Positions 1 through 9,262 of a DNA stretch of 64,000 bases are shown here, piece after piece. The notes under the pieces are model-generated. The model had not been told where the DNA came from and ran no database searches. It was given only the letters and a program-made list of their open reading frames with translations. The first letter of the stretch is position 1, and every line of letters starts with the position of its first letter. This DNA comes from Bin87 sp965220505 (GTDB taxonomy: Bacteria; Chloroflexota; Dehalococcoidia; Lucifugimonadales; UBA3495), in the NCBI GenBank assembly GCA_965220505.1, contig CBDCQE010000001.1, positions 310,001-374,000 of the forward strand, read 5' to 3'. The translations under genes were made by a program, and so were the position numbers.

Positions 1-96
1 GTAAGATGAATGCCCCTTTTCCGTCGCCTTGCGGCCATTGGGGCGCCTCTGCTACTCGCTTCGATCCTGAACCGCCATAGCGCAGCGCATCAATCC

Positions 97-129
97 AATC
101 CTGTTCATCTTGTGCATCCATGCAAATTG
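97..129 (+). repeat. Dispersed intergenic repeat, 'CCTGTnCATCnTGTGCATCCATGCAAA' family, copy 1
   Basis: A stretch of about 30 bases carrying TGTGCATCCATGCAAA. Near-identical copies lie at 22010-22040 and 57056-57086, and shorter relatives at 14500-14526 and 51329-51354. All are between genes. An open frame runs through this copy into the sulfite-oxidase gene downstream, which is one reason to reject the longer upstream start for that gene. Confidence 0.75.
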
Positions 130-252
130 TTTCGCCCGCCACAAACCGGGCTCGCGCGTGTCCGTCCCACACTTGTCGCCGCGCCGCCGGCATGGGAAAC
201 TGGCGCATCGCCGGCTTGGGCCCGGCCATCCAACCCTGGAGATGCACATCGA

Positions 253-1458
253 ATGACTACCCAGCAGAACGCACCGGAAAACCAGGCCAACGACGCGGCT
301 CGGCCCGACTTTTTGCAAATGGACGGCGCACAGTCTGCGGACGGCGACGACAAAACGGATTCCTGGTACGGTTGGCCTCACAAGAAGGTCGAACCCATTA
401 CTCTGCCTCGGCCTGATGGCAAGACCGAGCGCGTTCGCACGCCGGTCATGGACCTTGAGGGCCTCATCACGCCCACCGAATTGCACTATGTCGTCCAGCA
501 TTTCGGTGTACCCGACACGGTGGCCGTCCGCGACTGGTCTCTGTCCGTCGACGGTGAGGTTAAGAAACCCCTGCGCCTGACCTACGACGACGTGCGCCGT
601 TTCCCGTCCCGCTCGGTTCGCACCGTGATGGAATGCTCCGGCAGCGACGCCACCTACTTCGAGTACTTCAAGGGCGAGGGCCCACGCCCGTCCCGCACCC
701 AGGAGCGCATGATCCTGTCCGGCAGCGAGTGGACCGGCGTGCCCCTGGCCGCCGTCCTCAACGAGGCCGGCCTGACCGGCCGCGCCACCCACATCCGCGC
801 CGAGGGTTGGGACGAGGGCGTGCCCGCCACCGCCGAAGAAGGTACCGAGCCGTTCTTCTACGACAAGGGCCTTCCCCTCCAGAAAGCGCTCCATCCCGAC
901 ACCATTCTCGCCTACGCGCAGAACGGTCAGGTGCTTGAGCACTTGCATGGCGCACCCATCCGCCTTCTCGTGCCTGGCTGGTCTGGCAACTGGTCGGTGA
1001 AGTGGCTGCGCCGCCTGGAAGTCCTGGATCACGAACCCGACTGCTGGTACCACTACAACTTCTACTACTACGGCGACTCTCCCGACGATCCCAACAAGGA
1101 ATTGATCACCACCATCGGCGTCAAGTCCCTGGTTTCTCAGCCCAACGACGACACTTCCACCCTGCCCGCGGGCCAGCACGTCGTGCGTGGATACGCCTGG
1201 AGCGGCGGCGGCGCCATCACGCAGGTGGATGTCAGCGTCGACTCCGGGAAGTCCTGGCAGCCCGCGCGCCTGGAGGAACCTGCGGAGCGCTGGATGTGGC
1301 GACGCTGGTCATGGGTCTGGGACGCTGCGCCCGGTCAGTACACGGTCATGTCCCGTGCTACCGACAGCGTGGGCAACGTCCAGTCCCACGAACCGCGCTA
1401 CAACAACATGCGCAAGAACTTCAGCGCCATTGTCGGCTACGATATAACGGTGGAGTAA
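253..1458 (+). CDS. Sulfite oxidase family molybdopterin-dependent oxidoreductase
   Basis: Protein of 401 residues. The N-terminal two thirds match the oxidoreductase molybdopterin-binding domain, with the Mo-ligand cysteine in VMECSG near residue 130 and a conserved PGWSGNWSVKWLRRLE stretch near 240. The last third matches the Mo-co oxidoreductase dimerisation domain (VDVSVDSGKSW, then WVWDAAPGQYT). Family members oxidise sulfite or related sulfur compounds, or reduce sulfoxides; the substrate here cannot be read from sequence. The ATG at 253 follows a GGAG. An in-frame start at position 10 would add 81 residues, including a run that resembles a twin-arginine leader, but it reads through a dispersed repeat. 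No cytochrome partner is adjacent. Confidence 0.88.
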   Translation: MTTQQNAPENQANDAARPDFLQMDGAQSADGDDKTDSWYGWPHKKVEPITLPRPDGKTERVRTPVMDLEGLITPTELHYVVQHFGVPDTVAVRDWSLSVDGEVKKPLRLTYDDVRRFPSRSVRTVMECSGSDATYFEYFKGEGPRPSRTQERMILSGSEWTGVPLAAVLNEAGLTGRATHIRAEGWDEGVPATAEEGTEPFFYDKGLPLQKALHPDTILAYAQNGQVLEHLHGAPIRLLVPGWSGNWSVKWLRRLEVLDHEPDCWYHYNFYYYGDSPDDPNKELITTIGVKSLVSQPNDDTSTLPAGQHVVRGYAWSGGGAITQVDVSVDSGKSWQPARLEEPAERWMWRRWSWVWDAAPGQYTVMSRATDSVGNVQSHEPRYNNMRKNFSAIVGYDITVE

Positions 1459-1463
1459 TCGCC

Positions 1464-2141
1464 ATGACAACCGCTGCACAAACTCCCGACGTCGCTGTTC
1501 CGGTGGATAGCGGCGACACTATCCCGCTGCCCTTGGTAGGGCAGTTGCGGCTGAACCTGTCGGCGTTGGTAGCGCTTCCGAGTGCGCCACAGTTGGGGGA
1601 ATTGCTGTGCCGGTTGTCGCGGGACAACGAGCCGTATGACTTCGAATACTCGGCTGACGGGGAGTTGGTCGTTTTGCCGCCCCTGGGTTGGTACGACGGG
1701 GCCTTTGTGTCAGGGATTAATGCCAGCTTATGGGCGTGGCAGCTCGACAACTACGGCGCCAGTTTTTCCCAAACGGTGATGTACTATCTGCCCAACGGGG
1801 CGCATCTGATGCCCACCGCTTCGTGGATTGCCCAGGAACGCTACGATGCTCTTCGCGCCGGAGAATATACCAGCACCATTCCCGGCGCCCCGGACTTTGT
1901 GGTGGAAGTCCGTTCCCGTACTCACAGCGTGGCAGACGGCCTGGCCGCTATGGAAGAATGGATGGCCGGCGGGGCCAGGCTGGGTTGGTATATTGACCCC
2001 TACAGCCGGCGCGTTTACATCTACCGGGCCGGCCGGGAAGTTGAGGTTCTGGACAACCCTCAGACGCTATCCGGCGAGGATCTGCTGCCCGGATTCGCAT
2101 TTGACGTAACCCGACTGCTCTTTGACTGCCATGGCGTATAG
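1464..2141 (+). CDS. Uma2 family (DUF820) putative PD-(D/E)XK nuclease, tandem copy 1
   Basis: Protein of 225 residues. The Uma2/DUF820 core is clear: LVGQLRLNLSAL near the start, SWIAQERYDAL, then the hallmark PDFVVEVRSRT and GARLGWYIDP, and an ending of the type SGEDLLPGFAF. The family has a restriction-endonuclease-like fold with Asp and Glu in PDFVVEV as likely active-site residues; its biological role is poorly known. It begins 5 bases after the sulfite-oxidase gene and is followed at once by a paralogue. Two further relatives lie at 51484-52179 and 60862-61557. Confidence 0.85.
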   Translation: MTTAAQTPDVAVPVDSGDTIPLPLVGQLRLNLSALVALPSAPQLGELLCRLSRDNEPYDFEYSADGELVVLPPLGWYDGAFVSGINASLWAWQLDNYGASFSQTVMYYLPNGAHLMPTASWIAQERYDALRAGEYTSTIPGAPDFVVEVRSRTHSVADGLAAMEEWMAGGARLGWYIDPYSRRVYIYRAGREVEVLDNPQTLSGEDLLPGFAFDVTRLLFDCHGV

Positions 2142-2175
2142 CTATGGAATCCGAACGGGAACGCAGGATGCAGTT

Positions 2176-2877
2176 ATGGTAACCGCCCAACCCAAACCTC
2201 CCTTCGTCATCGCCGGCCCGGAGGACAGCAATGACTTCACGGCGCTGACGCTGGCAGGCCAACTCCGCCTGAACCTGTCGGCCCTGGGAATCGACCCCAA
2301 CGCGCCCGATTTCGGCAAGCGTCTGTGTCGGCTGGCCACGGACAACGAACCTTACGGCTTTGAAATTTCCGCAAAAGGAGAGCTGGTAGTAATGCCGCCA
2401 CCGGGTCCGGACGGCAACCTTGACGAACGCGATGTCAACGATTCGCTGTCCGATTGGAGGCGCAACAACACCGGCGAGAACTTTACCCAAACCGCCCTGT
2501 TCCGGCTGCAAGGGGTGGGACGCCGGATGCCCGACGCCGCCTGGATCACCCAGGAACGCTACGACAACCTTACTCCGCACGAGCGCAACGTTGAGATTAT
2601 CGGCGCGCCCGACTTTGTGGTTGAGGTCCGCTCCCGCACCGACTACCTTGCTGACGGCCTCGCCAAGATGCAGGAGTGGATGGAGGGCGGCGCCCGTCTG
2701 GGCTGGTATATTGACCCTTACGAAACCCGGGCTTACGTATTTCGCCCGGGCCAGCCCGTTGAAATCCTGGACAACCCGGAAAGTCTTTCCGGCGAGGACG
2801 TGCTGCCCGGCTTCGTGTTCGAGGTGAGGCGTCTCATATTCGCCCGCCACGACCGGCTGTCCGGCGACGGAGACTAG
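2176..2877 (+). CDS. Uma2 family (DUF820) putative nuclease, tandem copy 2
   Basis: Protein of 233 residues, paralogous to the preceding gene and closer still to the copy at 60862-61557: both open with MVT plus a Pro-rich stretch, then GxLRLNLSALGID and APDFGxRLCxL. The motifs PDFVVEVRSRT and GARLGWYIDP are intact. I place the start at 2176, matching the start of that relative and preceded by GCAGGA, rather than at 2122, which would overlap the upstream gene by 20 bases. A transcriptional unit with its neighbours is likely from spacing. Confidence 0.85.
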   Translation: MVTAQPKPPFVIAGPEDSNDFTALTLAGQLRLNLSALGIDPNAPDFGKRLCRLATDNEPYGFEISAKGELVVMPPPGPDGNLDERDVNDSLSDWRRNNTGENFTQTALFRLQGVGRRMPDAAWITQERYDNLTPHERNVEIIGAPDFVVEVRSRTDYLADGLAKMQEWMEGGARLGWYIDPYETRAYVFRPGQPVEILDNPESLSGEDVLPGFVFEVRRLIFARHDRLSGDGD

Positions 2878-2881
2878 AAGA

Positions 2882-4036
2882 ATGACGACCATTGCATCCA
2901 TCCTGGAACTGGCTCCCGTCGTGGCGGCGGAGTGGGCCGAAGAGCGGGCCGATCGCCAGCAGCGCACCAAGGCCGACCCGGCGGATTACGCGCGCCTGGC
3001 CCAGATCGGCGTGCCCCTGATGGCGGTGCCCACGGATCTGGGCGGCACCTGGGAGAGCATCGAGCAGTCGGCCCGGCCCATCTGCTCCATGCTCCGCAAG
3101 TTGGCCGTCGGCGATCCGTCCATCACCTTGGCCAGCGCCATGCACCACCTGGTGCTGGCATCCTGGCGGCTGCCCACCGTCCCCGAACCCTTCACTGCCG
3201 GGTGGATCAAGCAACGCAACGCGGTGTTCGACAGCGTCCACAGTGGCTGCTGGTGGGGCACCATTGTCAGCGAACCCGGCTCCGGCGGCGACACCTCCCG
3301 CACCGCCTCGGTTTGCGAGCCCGACGGCGAAAGCGACTTCGGCTATCGCATCTCCGGTCAGAAGCACTTTGGCAGCGGCTCCGGCCTCACGTCGTTCATG
3401 ACCACCCGGGCCCTGGCCGCCGGCGAAACCGTTCCCGACTTGTTCTTCATGGAGGTCCGCAACCACCCGTGGGATGGCACCACCGGGCTCAAACTCACCG
3501 CCGAGTGGCGCGGCCACGGCATGAAGTCCACCAACAGCCACGCCTTCCAATTCTCCGACTTTCCAGCCACCCGCGTAGCCTGGCCCAACCACCAGGCCGA
3601 GTTGATGGGCGCTAACGGCGGATTGGGCGCCGCAGCGTTTACCTCGGTGATCGTCGGCGTCGTCGACGCGGCGATGGATCACGTGCGCCCCCGCATCAAG
3701 AACGGCATGGCGTCCGACCCCGGCCTGCGCGCGTTTCAGCAGGTGGAATGGGCCCACGCCGAACAGGAGGCCTGGCTCATCGGCCAGGCGTGGGAGGGCG
3801 CGATACGCTGCCTGGAGACCAACACCGGCCGCCGTGAGCTCCTCCTGGCGAAAGAGAGCGTGGCCCGCCTCGCCGAGGACTGCCTGGGCCGCCTCTGCAA
3901 GCTCTCCGGTGGCAGCGCGTACACCCGTTACTCACCGCTGTCCGTCTGGTACGATGACGTGCGTGCCCTGGGCTACCTCCGCCCGCCGTGGGCGCTGGCC
4001 TGGGATCAGGTTTTCCAGCAGAGCCTCGCCGAATAG
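2882..4036 (+). CDS. Acyl-CoA dehydrogenase family protein
   Basis: Protein of 384 residues with the family's order of parts: helical N-terminal domain (LAQIGVPLMAVPTDLGG near residue 40), a middle beta domain with SEPGSGGDTS near 137 and ISGQKHFGSGSG near 160 (FAD and substrate contacts), and a helical C-terminal domain. Members oxidise acyl-CoA esters with FAD; some relatives are flavin monooxygenases of the DszC type, and I cannot tell which applies. Starts 4 bases after the Uma2 gene. Confidence 0.8.
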   Translation: MTTIASILELAPVVAAEWAEERADRQQRTKADPADYARLAQIGVPLMAVPTDLGGTWESIEQSARPICSMLRKLAVGDPSITLASAMHHLVLASWRLPTVPEPFTAGWIKQRNAVFDSVHSGCWWGTIVSEPGSGGDTSRTASVCEPDGESDFGYRISGQKHFGSGSGLTSFMTTRALAAGETVPDLFFMEVRNHPWDGTTGLKLTAEWRGHGMKSTNSHAFQFSDFPATRVAWPNHQAELMGANGGLGAAAFTSVIVGVVDAAMDHVRPRIKNGMASDPGLRAFQQVEWAHAEQEAWLIGQAWEGAIRCLETNTGRRELLLAKESVARLAEDCLGRLCKLSGGSAYTRYSPLSVWYDDVRALGYLRPPWALAWDQVFQQSLAE

Positions 4037-4079
4037 CCCAGCAAACGGCGCCGTCATCATTCAGAGTTGCGGGGAAGGT

Positions 4080-4197
4080 GTCATTGCGAGCGAAGCGTGG
4101 CAATCTCGTCGGCGCAAGGGAGTCTTCCCGAACCGGCGTTGCTACGGTGGTGTCTAGATTGCTACGGAGCAAGCGTCTCGCAGCGACAATCTCGTCA
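4080..4197. repeat. Intergenic palindromic repeats, 'CATTGCGAG...GGCAATCTCG' family
   Basis: The 229-base gap after the acyl-CoA dehydrogenase gene holds two related units. The first (4080-4110) reads TCATTGCGAGCGAAGCGTGG then CAATCTCGTC. The second (4157-4196) runs from GATTGCTACGG to GCGACAATCTCGTC. Related units lie at 57741-57780 and 58816-58860. Each can form a stem between ATTGCGAG-like and GGCAATC-like ends, as in widespread REP-like elements. Confidence 0.7.
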
Positions 4198-4227
4198 ACT
4201 CTGAACAGGTACGCGGCAACCCCGCGA

Positions 4228-4257
4228 TTGGCGCGCGGGCGGTGGCGGGAGTAAAAT
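4228..4257 (+). promoter_or_regulatory. Candidate sigma-70-type promoter
   Basis: TTGGCG at 4228-4233, an 18-base spacer, and TAAAAT at 4252-4257, just upstream of the small membrane-protein frame at 4266 and the MFS gene. Consensus match only. Confidence 0.4.
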
Positions 4258-4265
4258 AGCCCCTT

Positions 4266-4556
4266 ATGGTTGGGTACGCCAGGCGCAACTTCGCCCTATT
4301 GACCTCCGTCGGCGCGATGGTGGTGACCATCATGTTGATCATCTTCTTCGGCGCGTGGGCCGTTGCGGCATCCGGCGACTCGGATCTTTCCAGCCTCGCC
4401 AACACTGCCACTGCCGGTTTTGCCGGTACCTCTTACCAATCCGCGTCGGTTCCGGGCGCCGCCGACCCCGACACGGTTCCCCGTTTGGCCTCGGCCAGTC
4501 CCGCCTCCGAAACCTGGTGGGGCAAAGCCCTGCTCGGCGCCTGCCCCCTGCACTGA
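4266..4556 (+). CDS. Small single-helix membrane or secreted protein, unknown function
   Basis: A 96-residue frame with a short basic head (YARRN), one hydrophobic segment of about 22 residues (about 11-35), and a Ser/Ala/Pro-rich low-complexity tail. It lies behind a promoter-like sequence and 37 bases before the MFS gene. I do not recognise a family. A frame on the opposite strand covers the same bases, so coding status rests on the membrane-protein-like composition and the upstream promoter. Confidence 0.4.
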   Translation: MVGYARRNFALLTSVGAMVVTIMLIIFFGAWAVAASGDSDLSSLANTATAGFAGTSYQSASVPGAADPDTVPRLASASPASETWWGKALLGACPLH

Positions 4557-4593
4557 CCGGAAGGTATCCCCTCCTTACAGGAGTCTCCTCTGA

Positions 4594-6000
4594 ATGGCCA
4601 CACCTTACAGCGTTCGCCGGTCCGACGGCGGGTTTCACTACGCCTGGATAATCATCGCGATCCTTGCGGTGGTCCAGATCTTCGGCCAGTCCATCTCGAT
4701 GTCGGCCGGCATCATGGTTCCCGAACTGCGCAAGCCACTGGAAGAAGGCGGCCTCTTTGGATGGTCTCCCGCGATCATCGGCTTCGCGTTGGCCGGCTAC
4801 TACCTGGTGGGCTCGCTCACCTCGCCGTTCAGCGGACGGTTCGGAGACATTCTCGGAGCCCGAAAACTCCTGATGGCGGGCGGGATCCTGTTCGGGGCGA
4901 GCATGGTCCTGATCGGGTTCATCACCCAGGTCTGGCAGTTCTTCATCGTGTACAGCGTCATGCTGGCGCTCACTTCTTCAATTGCGATGGTCCCGTTGAT
5001 GGCCGCCGTCAACCCCTGGTTCAAGCGGCGTCTCGGACTGGGCATCGGGCTGATGTGGGCGGCCGGCGGCGTTGGCGCTGCCGCCCTGGCTCCCGTGTAT
5101 TCGCTGTTGCTGGTCAATTTCGGGTGGACTGCCACATTCGTGGTGATCGGCCTCGTCGGCGGTGGCTTGACCCTGGGCCTGATGCCGTTCTTCCGCAATC
5201 AGCCGTCCGAAAAAGGACTGCTGGCATACGGCGCTTCGGCTACCGATCCGGCGCCCGTCAAGTTCAGCCCGGAAGCCTCGAAACTCCGTCTCAAGGTTTT
5301 CCAACGCCAGATGAAGCACACCCGCGCTTTCTGGAACCTGCCGGTCATCCACGGCCTGGGCTGCGCCGGACACGGAATCGTCCTCATCTTCGTCGTCGAC
5401 TTTGCGGTGACGCGCGGCATCGAATTCACCACCGCCGCAGTCATCCTCACCCTCATCAACGTCTTCAGCATCGCCGGCCGTTTCCTCGTTCCTATCATCA
5501 CCGAGCGCATCGGTGGCAAGCTTATCATGTCCGCCGCGTTGGCCATCCAGGCCGGTTCGGTCGCTATCCTCCTGGTGGCCGGCGACGTTTGGGCTTTCTA
5601 CCTGTTTGCCTGCGTGTTCGGGCTGGGTTTTGGTGGTGAGATGTCGGCGTATCCGGTGGTCAACCGCCAGTACTTCGGCACGGGACCGGTGGCCACGGTG
5701 TACGGCTTCCAGATCTCCGGCGCCATGATGGGACACTTCATCTCAACCCTCGTGGCCGGCATCATCATCCAGTTCATCGGCTATATCCCGGCATTCATCC
5801 TGTCAATGACCTTCAGCGGTCTCGGCGTAGTCATTATCTTGACCCTGGAAACCACCAAGCGGCAATTGATACCGGATTGGGAGGACCAATTGCCTCCCGA
5901 AGCGCGCACGCCTACCGCCAATGCCGCGCCGGCTATCGTGCCCCCGGCCGCCGCTGCCACCGGTGTGGCTTTCGGCAGCGCCGGTGGCGACGGCAACTAA
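4594..6000 (+). CDS. MFS transporter (monocarboxylate / oxalate-formate antiporter-like)
   Basis: Protein of 468 residues with about 12 hydrophobic segments and a cytosolic loop around residues 205-250. The SGRFGDILGARKLL stretch after segment 2 is the usual MFS loop-2/3 motif. The overall pattern resembles the monocarboxylate/OFA branch, so an organic acid substrate is plausible but not shown. The start follows ACAGGAG at good spacing. The tail is Ala/Pro-rich. Genes for CoA-ester metabolism upstream fit organic-acid uptake. Confidence 0.85.
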   Translation: MATPYSVRRSDGGFHYAWIIIAILAVVQIFGQSISMSAGIMVPELRKPLEEGGLFGWSPAIIGFALAGYYLVGSLTSPFSGRFGDILGARKLLMAGGILFGASMVLIGFITQVWQFFIVYSVMLALTSSIAMVPLMAAVNPWFKRRLGLGIGLMWAAGGVGAAALAPVYSLLLVNFGWTATFVVIGLVGGGLTLGLMPFFRNQPSEKGLLAYGASATDPAPVKFSPEASKLRLKVFQRQMKHTRAFWNLPVIHGLGCAGHGIVLIFVVDFAVTRGIEFTTAAVILTLINVFSIAGRFLVPIITERIGGKLIMSAALAIQAGSVAILLVAGDVWAFYLFACVFGLGFGGEMSAYPVVNRQYFGTGPVATVYGFQISGAMMGHFISTLVAGIIIQFIGYIPAFILSMTFSGLGVVIILTLETTKRQLIPDWEDQLPPEARTPTANAAPAIVPPAAAATGVAFGSAGGDGN

Positions 6001-6021
6001 CCGGCCGGCCCGCCGGCGCCC

Positions 6022-6420
6022 ATGAACACCGATCTGGCGTTCCTGTGCGACTCTGCCCTGGAAGACCGGGGCAAGCTGCACGCCCTTGGCGTAGGCATCG
6101 ACGGAGTGTCTGGTGCCTCCCTGCCCATGACCCACCCCCGGTTCGTCGTCGTCTGCGTCATGCGCTACTCGGTCGTGGAAGCCGGCGACAAGCGCATGGC
6201 GATCCGCCTGCTGACCCCGGACGCCCGCGACGCCATCCCGCCCATCGAGCAGGGCATCACGCTCCCGGTGCGCGACGGAGTTGTGGACTCCACCGCCCGG
6301 ATCATTGCCGAGGTCAACGGGGTCACCTTCAACCACTCCGGGCCCCATGCGTTCCACGTCGCCATCGATGGCGCGGAAGTCGCCCGGCTGCCCATCAACG
6401 TCAGCGTGCGTGGCTCCTGA
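6022..6420 (+). CDS. DUF6941-like protein
   Basis: Protein of 132 residues resembling the DUF6941 family: an opening of the form FLCDSAxxxxGKLxxLGVGID, then alternating strands ending in FHVAIDGAEVARLPINV, which looks like a small beta-sandwich. No function is established for this family. It sits 21 bases after the MFS gene and 27 before the rdgB-like gene, so it is probably cotranscribed with one of them. Confidence 0.6.
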   Translation: MNTDLAFLCDSALEDRGKLHALGVGIDGVSGASLPMTHPRFVVVCVMRYSVVEAGDKRMAIRLLTPDARDAIPPIEQGITLPVRDGVVDSTARIIAEVNGVTFNHSGPHAFHVAIDGAEVARLPINVSVRGS

Positions 6421-6447
6421 TCCTGGTTTCGCCCTGGCGGTTCCCCG

Positions 6448-7107
6448 GTGTCCGTTCCCCAAATATTGCTCGCCACCGGCAACGCCGACAAGCAGCGGAT
6501 GCTCTCGTGGCTGCTGGACGATATGCCGGTTCGTACCGTCGCCCCCGCTGATCTGGGCGTGACCGCGGATCCCGATGAGAGCGGCGACACCCACGAAGCC
6601 ATCGCCCGCGCCAAGGCCGAGGAATGGTCGCGGGCTGCCGGCATGCCCGCCATCGCCAGCGACGGCGGCCTCGTGGTTCCGGTCCTGGGCGCAAACTGGG
6701 AAAGCCGGTATACGCACCGCTTCGCCGGCCCGGCTGCCGACGACGCCGAGCGGCAACGCCGTCTCCTCCAAATGATGGAACCGTTCTCCGGCGACCAGCG
6801 CCGCGCCGCATTCGTCGAGGCCCTCGCCATCGCCGACGCCGGCGAAACCGTCGTGTCATGGGAGGTTTCCGGCGCTACCGGACGCATCGTGGAGGAGTGG
6901 GAGCAGCGGGGCGGCGACACCGACGGCGACGGCTTCTGGGTCTTTCCCCTTTGGCACTTCCCCCAGTTTGGCCGGACTTATGACCGCCTGACCGAATCCG
7001 AGCGCGCCGATTTGGGCGATCACTGGCAAACCCTCCGTGGGCGGGTTCGCGAATTCATCCCGCGATGGTTGGACAGCCTCGCCGCCCCAACAAATCGGCT
7101 ACAATAA
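6448..7107 (+). CDS. Non-canonical purine NTP pyrophosphatase (RdgB/HAM1 family)
   Basis: Protein of 219 residues. The N-terminal LLATGNADKQRML matches the nucleotide-binding (S/T)GNxxK motif of the HAM1/RdgB family, and ASDGGLVVP near residue 70 is the SDDSGL-type motif. These enzymes hydrolyse dITP/XTP to monophosphates and keep deaminated purines out of DNA. The C-terminal half is diverged, so substrate range is uncertain. The start is GTG. Confidence 0.75.
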   Translation: MSVPQILLATGNADKQRMLSWLLDDMPVRTVAPADLGVTADPDESGDTHEAIARAKAEEWSRAAGMPAIASDGGLVVPVLGANWESRYTHRFAGPAADDAERQRRLLQMMEPFSGDQRRAAFVEALAIADAGETVVSWEVSGATGRIVEEWEQRGGDTDGDGFWVFPLWHFPQFGRTYDRLTESERADLGDHWQTLRGRVREFIPRWLDSLAAPTNRLQ

Positions 7108-7140
7108 TCCGGCCATAGTTTATCGCCAACGGAGCCGCCC

Positions 7141-8088
7141 TTGACTGCCCTGCACACCGAGCACGAATCACTCCCCGCTTCAGTGGAAGACGTCCAGGGC
7201 CTGCTGCGGGACCAGGCCTACGTTACCGACCGGGGCTTGGCCATCGCCATCTTCCTGGCGCTGAAATTGCGCCGTCCGCTGTTCCTGGAAGGCGAAGCCG
7301 GCGTCGGCAAGACCGAAATCGCTCGTGCCCTGGCCGCCGGCCTGAGCACCGACCTGATCCGGCTGCAATGCTACGAGGGTCTCGACATCAACCACGCGGT
7401 CTACGAGTGGAACCACACCCGGCAACTGCTGGAGATCCGTTTGATGGAAGCCAGGCGCGAGGCCCGCAATGATGACGCCGCCGTCGACCTGTTCAGCCCG
7501 CAATTCCTGATCAAGCGCCCGCTATTGGAGGCCATCGACGAAAGTCGGGATCGCGCCCCGGTTCTGCTCATTGACGAGCTCGACCGGGCCGACGAGGAGT
7601 TTGAAGGGTTTCTCCTGGAGCTCCTCGCCGACTACCAGATCACGATACCGGAACTGGGCACTTTTCACGCCGCCTACGCGCCCGTCGTCGTCATCACCTC
7701 CAACCGCACCCGCGAGGTCCACGATGCCCTGAAGCGCCGCTGCCTCTACTACTGGGTCGACTATCCCGATTACCAGAAGGAACTCCAGATCGTCAACGCC
7801 CGTCTGCCGGACGCGCCGCGGCAACTGGCCCAGCAGGTGACCGGGTTCATCCAGGAACTGCGCGAAACCGAGCTCTACAAGATCCCCGGCGTCTCCGAGA
7901 CTCTGGACTGGACATCCGCGCTGATGGCGTTGAACATGCGTGAGCTCGAACCGGAGGTCATCGACGACACCCTCGGCATCATGCTCAAGTACCAGGACGA
8001 CATCGAAGCCGTGCGCGGCGAGCCGGCCCGCGCCCTTTTGGAACGCTCCCGCAACCGTGGCCCCCGCCGCGGCGGAAGGAGGGGCTGA
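7141..8088 (+). CDS. MoxR family AAA+ ATPase
   Basis: Protein of 315 residues with Walker A GEAGVGKTE (near residue 57), Walker B VLLIDELDRAD (near 140) and sensor-1 VVITSN (near 182). This is the MoxR/CoxD type of AAA+ chaperone, which usually inserts cofactors or remodels a partner together with a VWA-domain protein. No VWA or DUF58 gene is adjacent, so the partner is missing locally. The tail is Arg/Gly-rich. The start is TTG. Confidence 0.85.
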   Translation: MTALHTEHESLPASVEDVQGLLRDQAYVTDRGLAIAIFLALKLRRPLFLEGEAGVGKTEIARALAAGLSTDLIRLQCYEGLDINHAVYEWNHTRQLLEIRLMEARREARNDDAAVDLFSPQFLIKRPLLEAIDESRDRAPVLLIDELDRADEEFEGFLLELLADYQITIPELGTFHAAYAPVVVITSNRTREVHDALKRRCLYYWVDYPDYQKELQIVNARLPDAPRQLAQQVTGFIQELRETELYKIPGVSETLDWTSALMALNMRELEPEVIDDTLGIMLKYQDDIEAVRGEPARALLERSRNRGPRRGGRRG

Positions 8089-8089
8089 C

Positions 8090-9262
8090 ATGGACGCACA
8101 GCATGTCGTGGTAATCGGAGCGGGTATCGTTGGTGCTTCTATTGCTTTCCGGGTCGCTTCTCGCGGCGCTCGCGTCACCGTGGTCGATAAGGATCAGCCG
8201 GGGTTCGGCGCATCCAGCCACAGCTTCGCCTGGATCAACGCCGGCGCCAAGGAGCCCGTCGGCTACCACAACCTGAACCGCCGCTCGCTGGAAATGTGGC
8301 CCCGGTTCGCCGACGCCCTGGCCGAGGACGTCGGTCTCCGCTGGGGCGGCAAGGTCGCTTGGGAAGCCGACCCGGAAGCTGCCAGGGCGCTTATCTCCCG
8401 TGTCGAGCAACTCCAGTCTTGGGGCTATCCCAGTCGCCTGGTCTCCCGCGATGAATTGCAGGAACTCGAACCCGCCCTGAACATCGGGGTCGTCGCCGCG
8501 GCGGACTATAACGAGAACGAAGGACAGGTCGAACCCCGATTGGTCGTGGATGCCTGTGTCAATCGGCTGCAGGAGTTGGAAGCTTCGATAATGTCGGGTG
8601 TGCAAGTCCTTGGGCTCCGCCAGGACACCCACAACCGCATAACCTCGGTCCAGACCACCGCCGGCGACATCGACGCCGACGTTGTGGTCGTGGCGGCCGG
8701 CACGGACACCACCGCCGTGGCCGGCATGGCCGGCGTCAACGTGCCACAAGCCCAGAGCCCGGGCGTCGTCATCCGCACTACCCCCATGCCTTCGCTGTTG
8801 GACAACGTGCCCGTGGTGTACGCGCCTCCCCTGGAGGACGGCCGTCGCGAGATTCACCTCAGGCAATGCCCCGACGGCCGTCTCATGATTGGCGAGGGGG
8901 ACCAGGAGAGCCTCGCCGAGGACGACACCCAGGCCCACGCCGACGATCTGTTGGCCCGCGCCGGTCAGCATCTGCCCGGGTTGAAGGGCGCTTCAGCCGT
9001 GCCCGTGCCCGTCGGCTGGCGTCCCATGCCGCTGGACGGTTATCCGGTCATGGGGTTCGCTCCCGAGGCTCCCAACCTCTACGTTGCCCTCACCCACAGC
9101 GGGGTCACCTTGGCCCCAGCCCTGAGCCAGCTCGCCGCGCTGGAGATCTGCGATGGTGCCCGTGCCGACGCAGTGCTCGGCCCCTACCGCCCCGAGCGGT
9201 TTGCGGGCATGACGCCGGAAGCCGCGTCGCAGATTGAACACCCGCGCGCCCGCCACCGTTAG
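8090..9262 (+). CDS. FAD-dependent oxidoreductase (DAO / glycine oxidase-like)
   Basis: Protein of 390 residues opening with VVVIGAGIVGASIAFRVASRG, the dinucleotide-binding fold, then ARVTVVDKD. The C-terminal GWRPMPLDGYPVMGFAPEA is the D-amino-acid-oxidase-family flavin closing motif. Such enzymes oxidise amines or amino acids; the substrate is unknown. The ATG at 8090 follows a strong GGAAGGAGG and lies 1 base after the MoxR stop, so the two are probably cotranslated and may work together. Confidence 0.85.
   Translation: MDAQHVVVIGAGIVGASIAFRVASRGARVTVVDKDQPGFGASSHSFAWINAGAKEPVGYHNLNRRSLEMWPRFADALAEDVGLRWGGKVAWEADPEAARALISRVEQLQSWGYPSRLVSRDELQELEPALNIGVVAAADYNENEGQVEPRLVVDACVNRLQELEASIMSGVQVLGLRQDTHNRITSVQTTAGDIDADVVVVAAGTDTTAVAGMAGVNVPQAQSPGVVIRTTPMPSLLDNVPVVYAPPLEDGRREIHLRQCPDGRLMIGEGDQESLAEDDTQAHADDLLARAGQHLPGLKGASAVPVPVGWRPMPLDGYPVMGFAPEAPNLYVALTHSGVTLAPALSQLAALEICDGARADAVLGPYRPERFAGMTPEAASQIEHPRARHR

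Noticed and set aside
10..252. 81-residue N-terminal extension of the sulfite-oxidase-family protein with a weak Tat-like look
   Set aside because: It reads through a dispersed intergenic repeat, and the ATG at 253 has a ribosome site and a family-like start.
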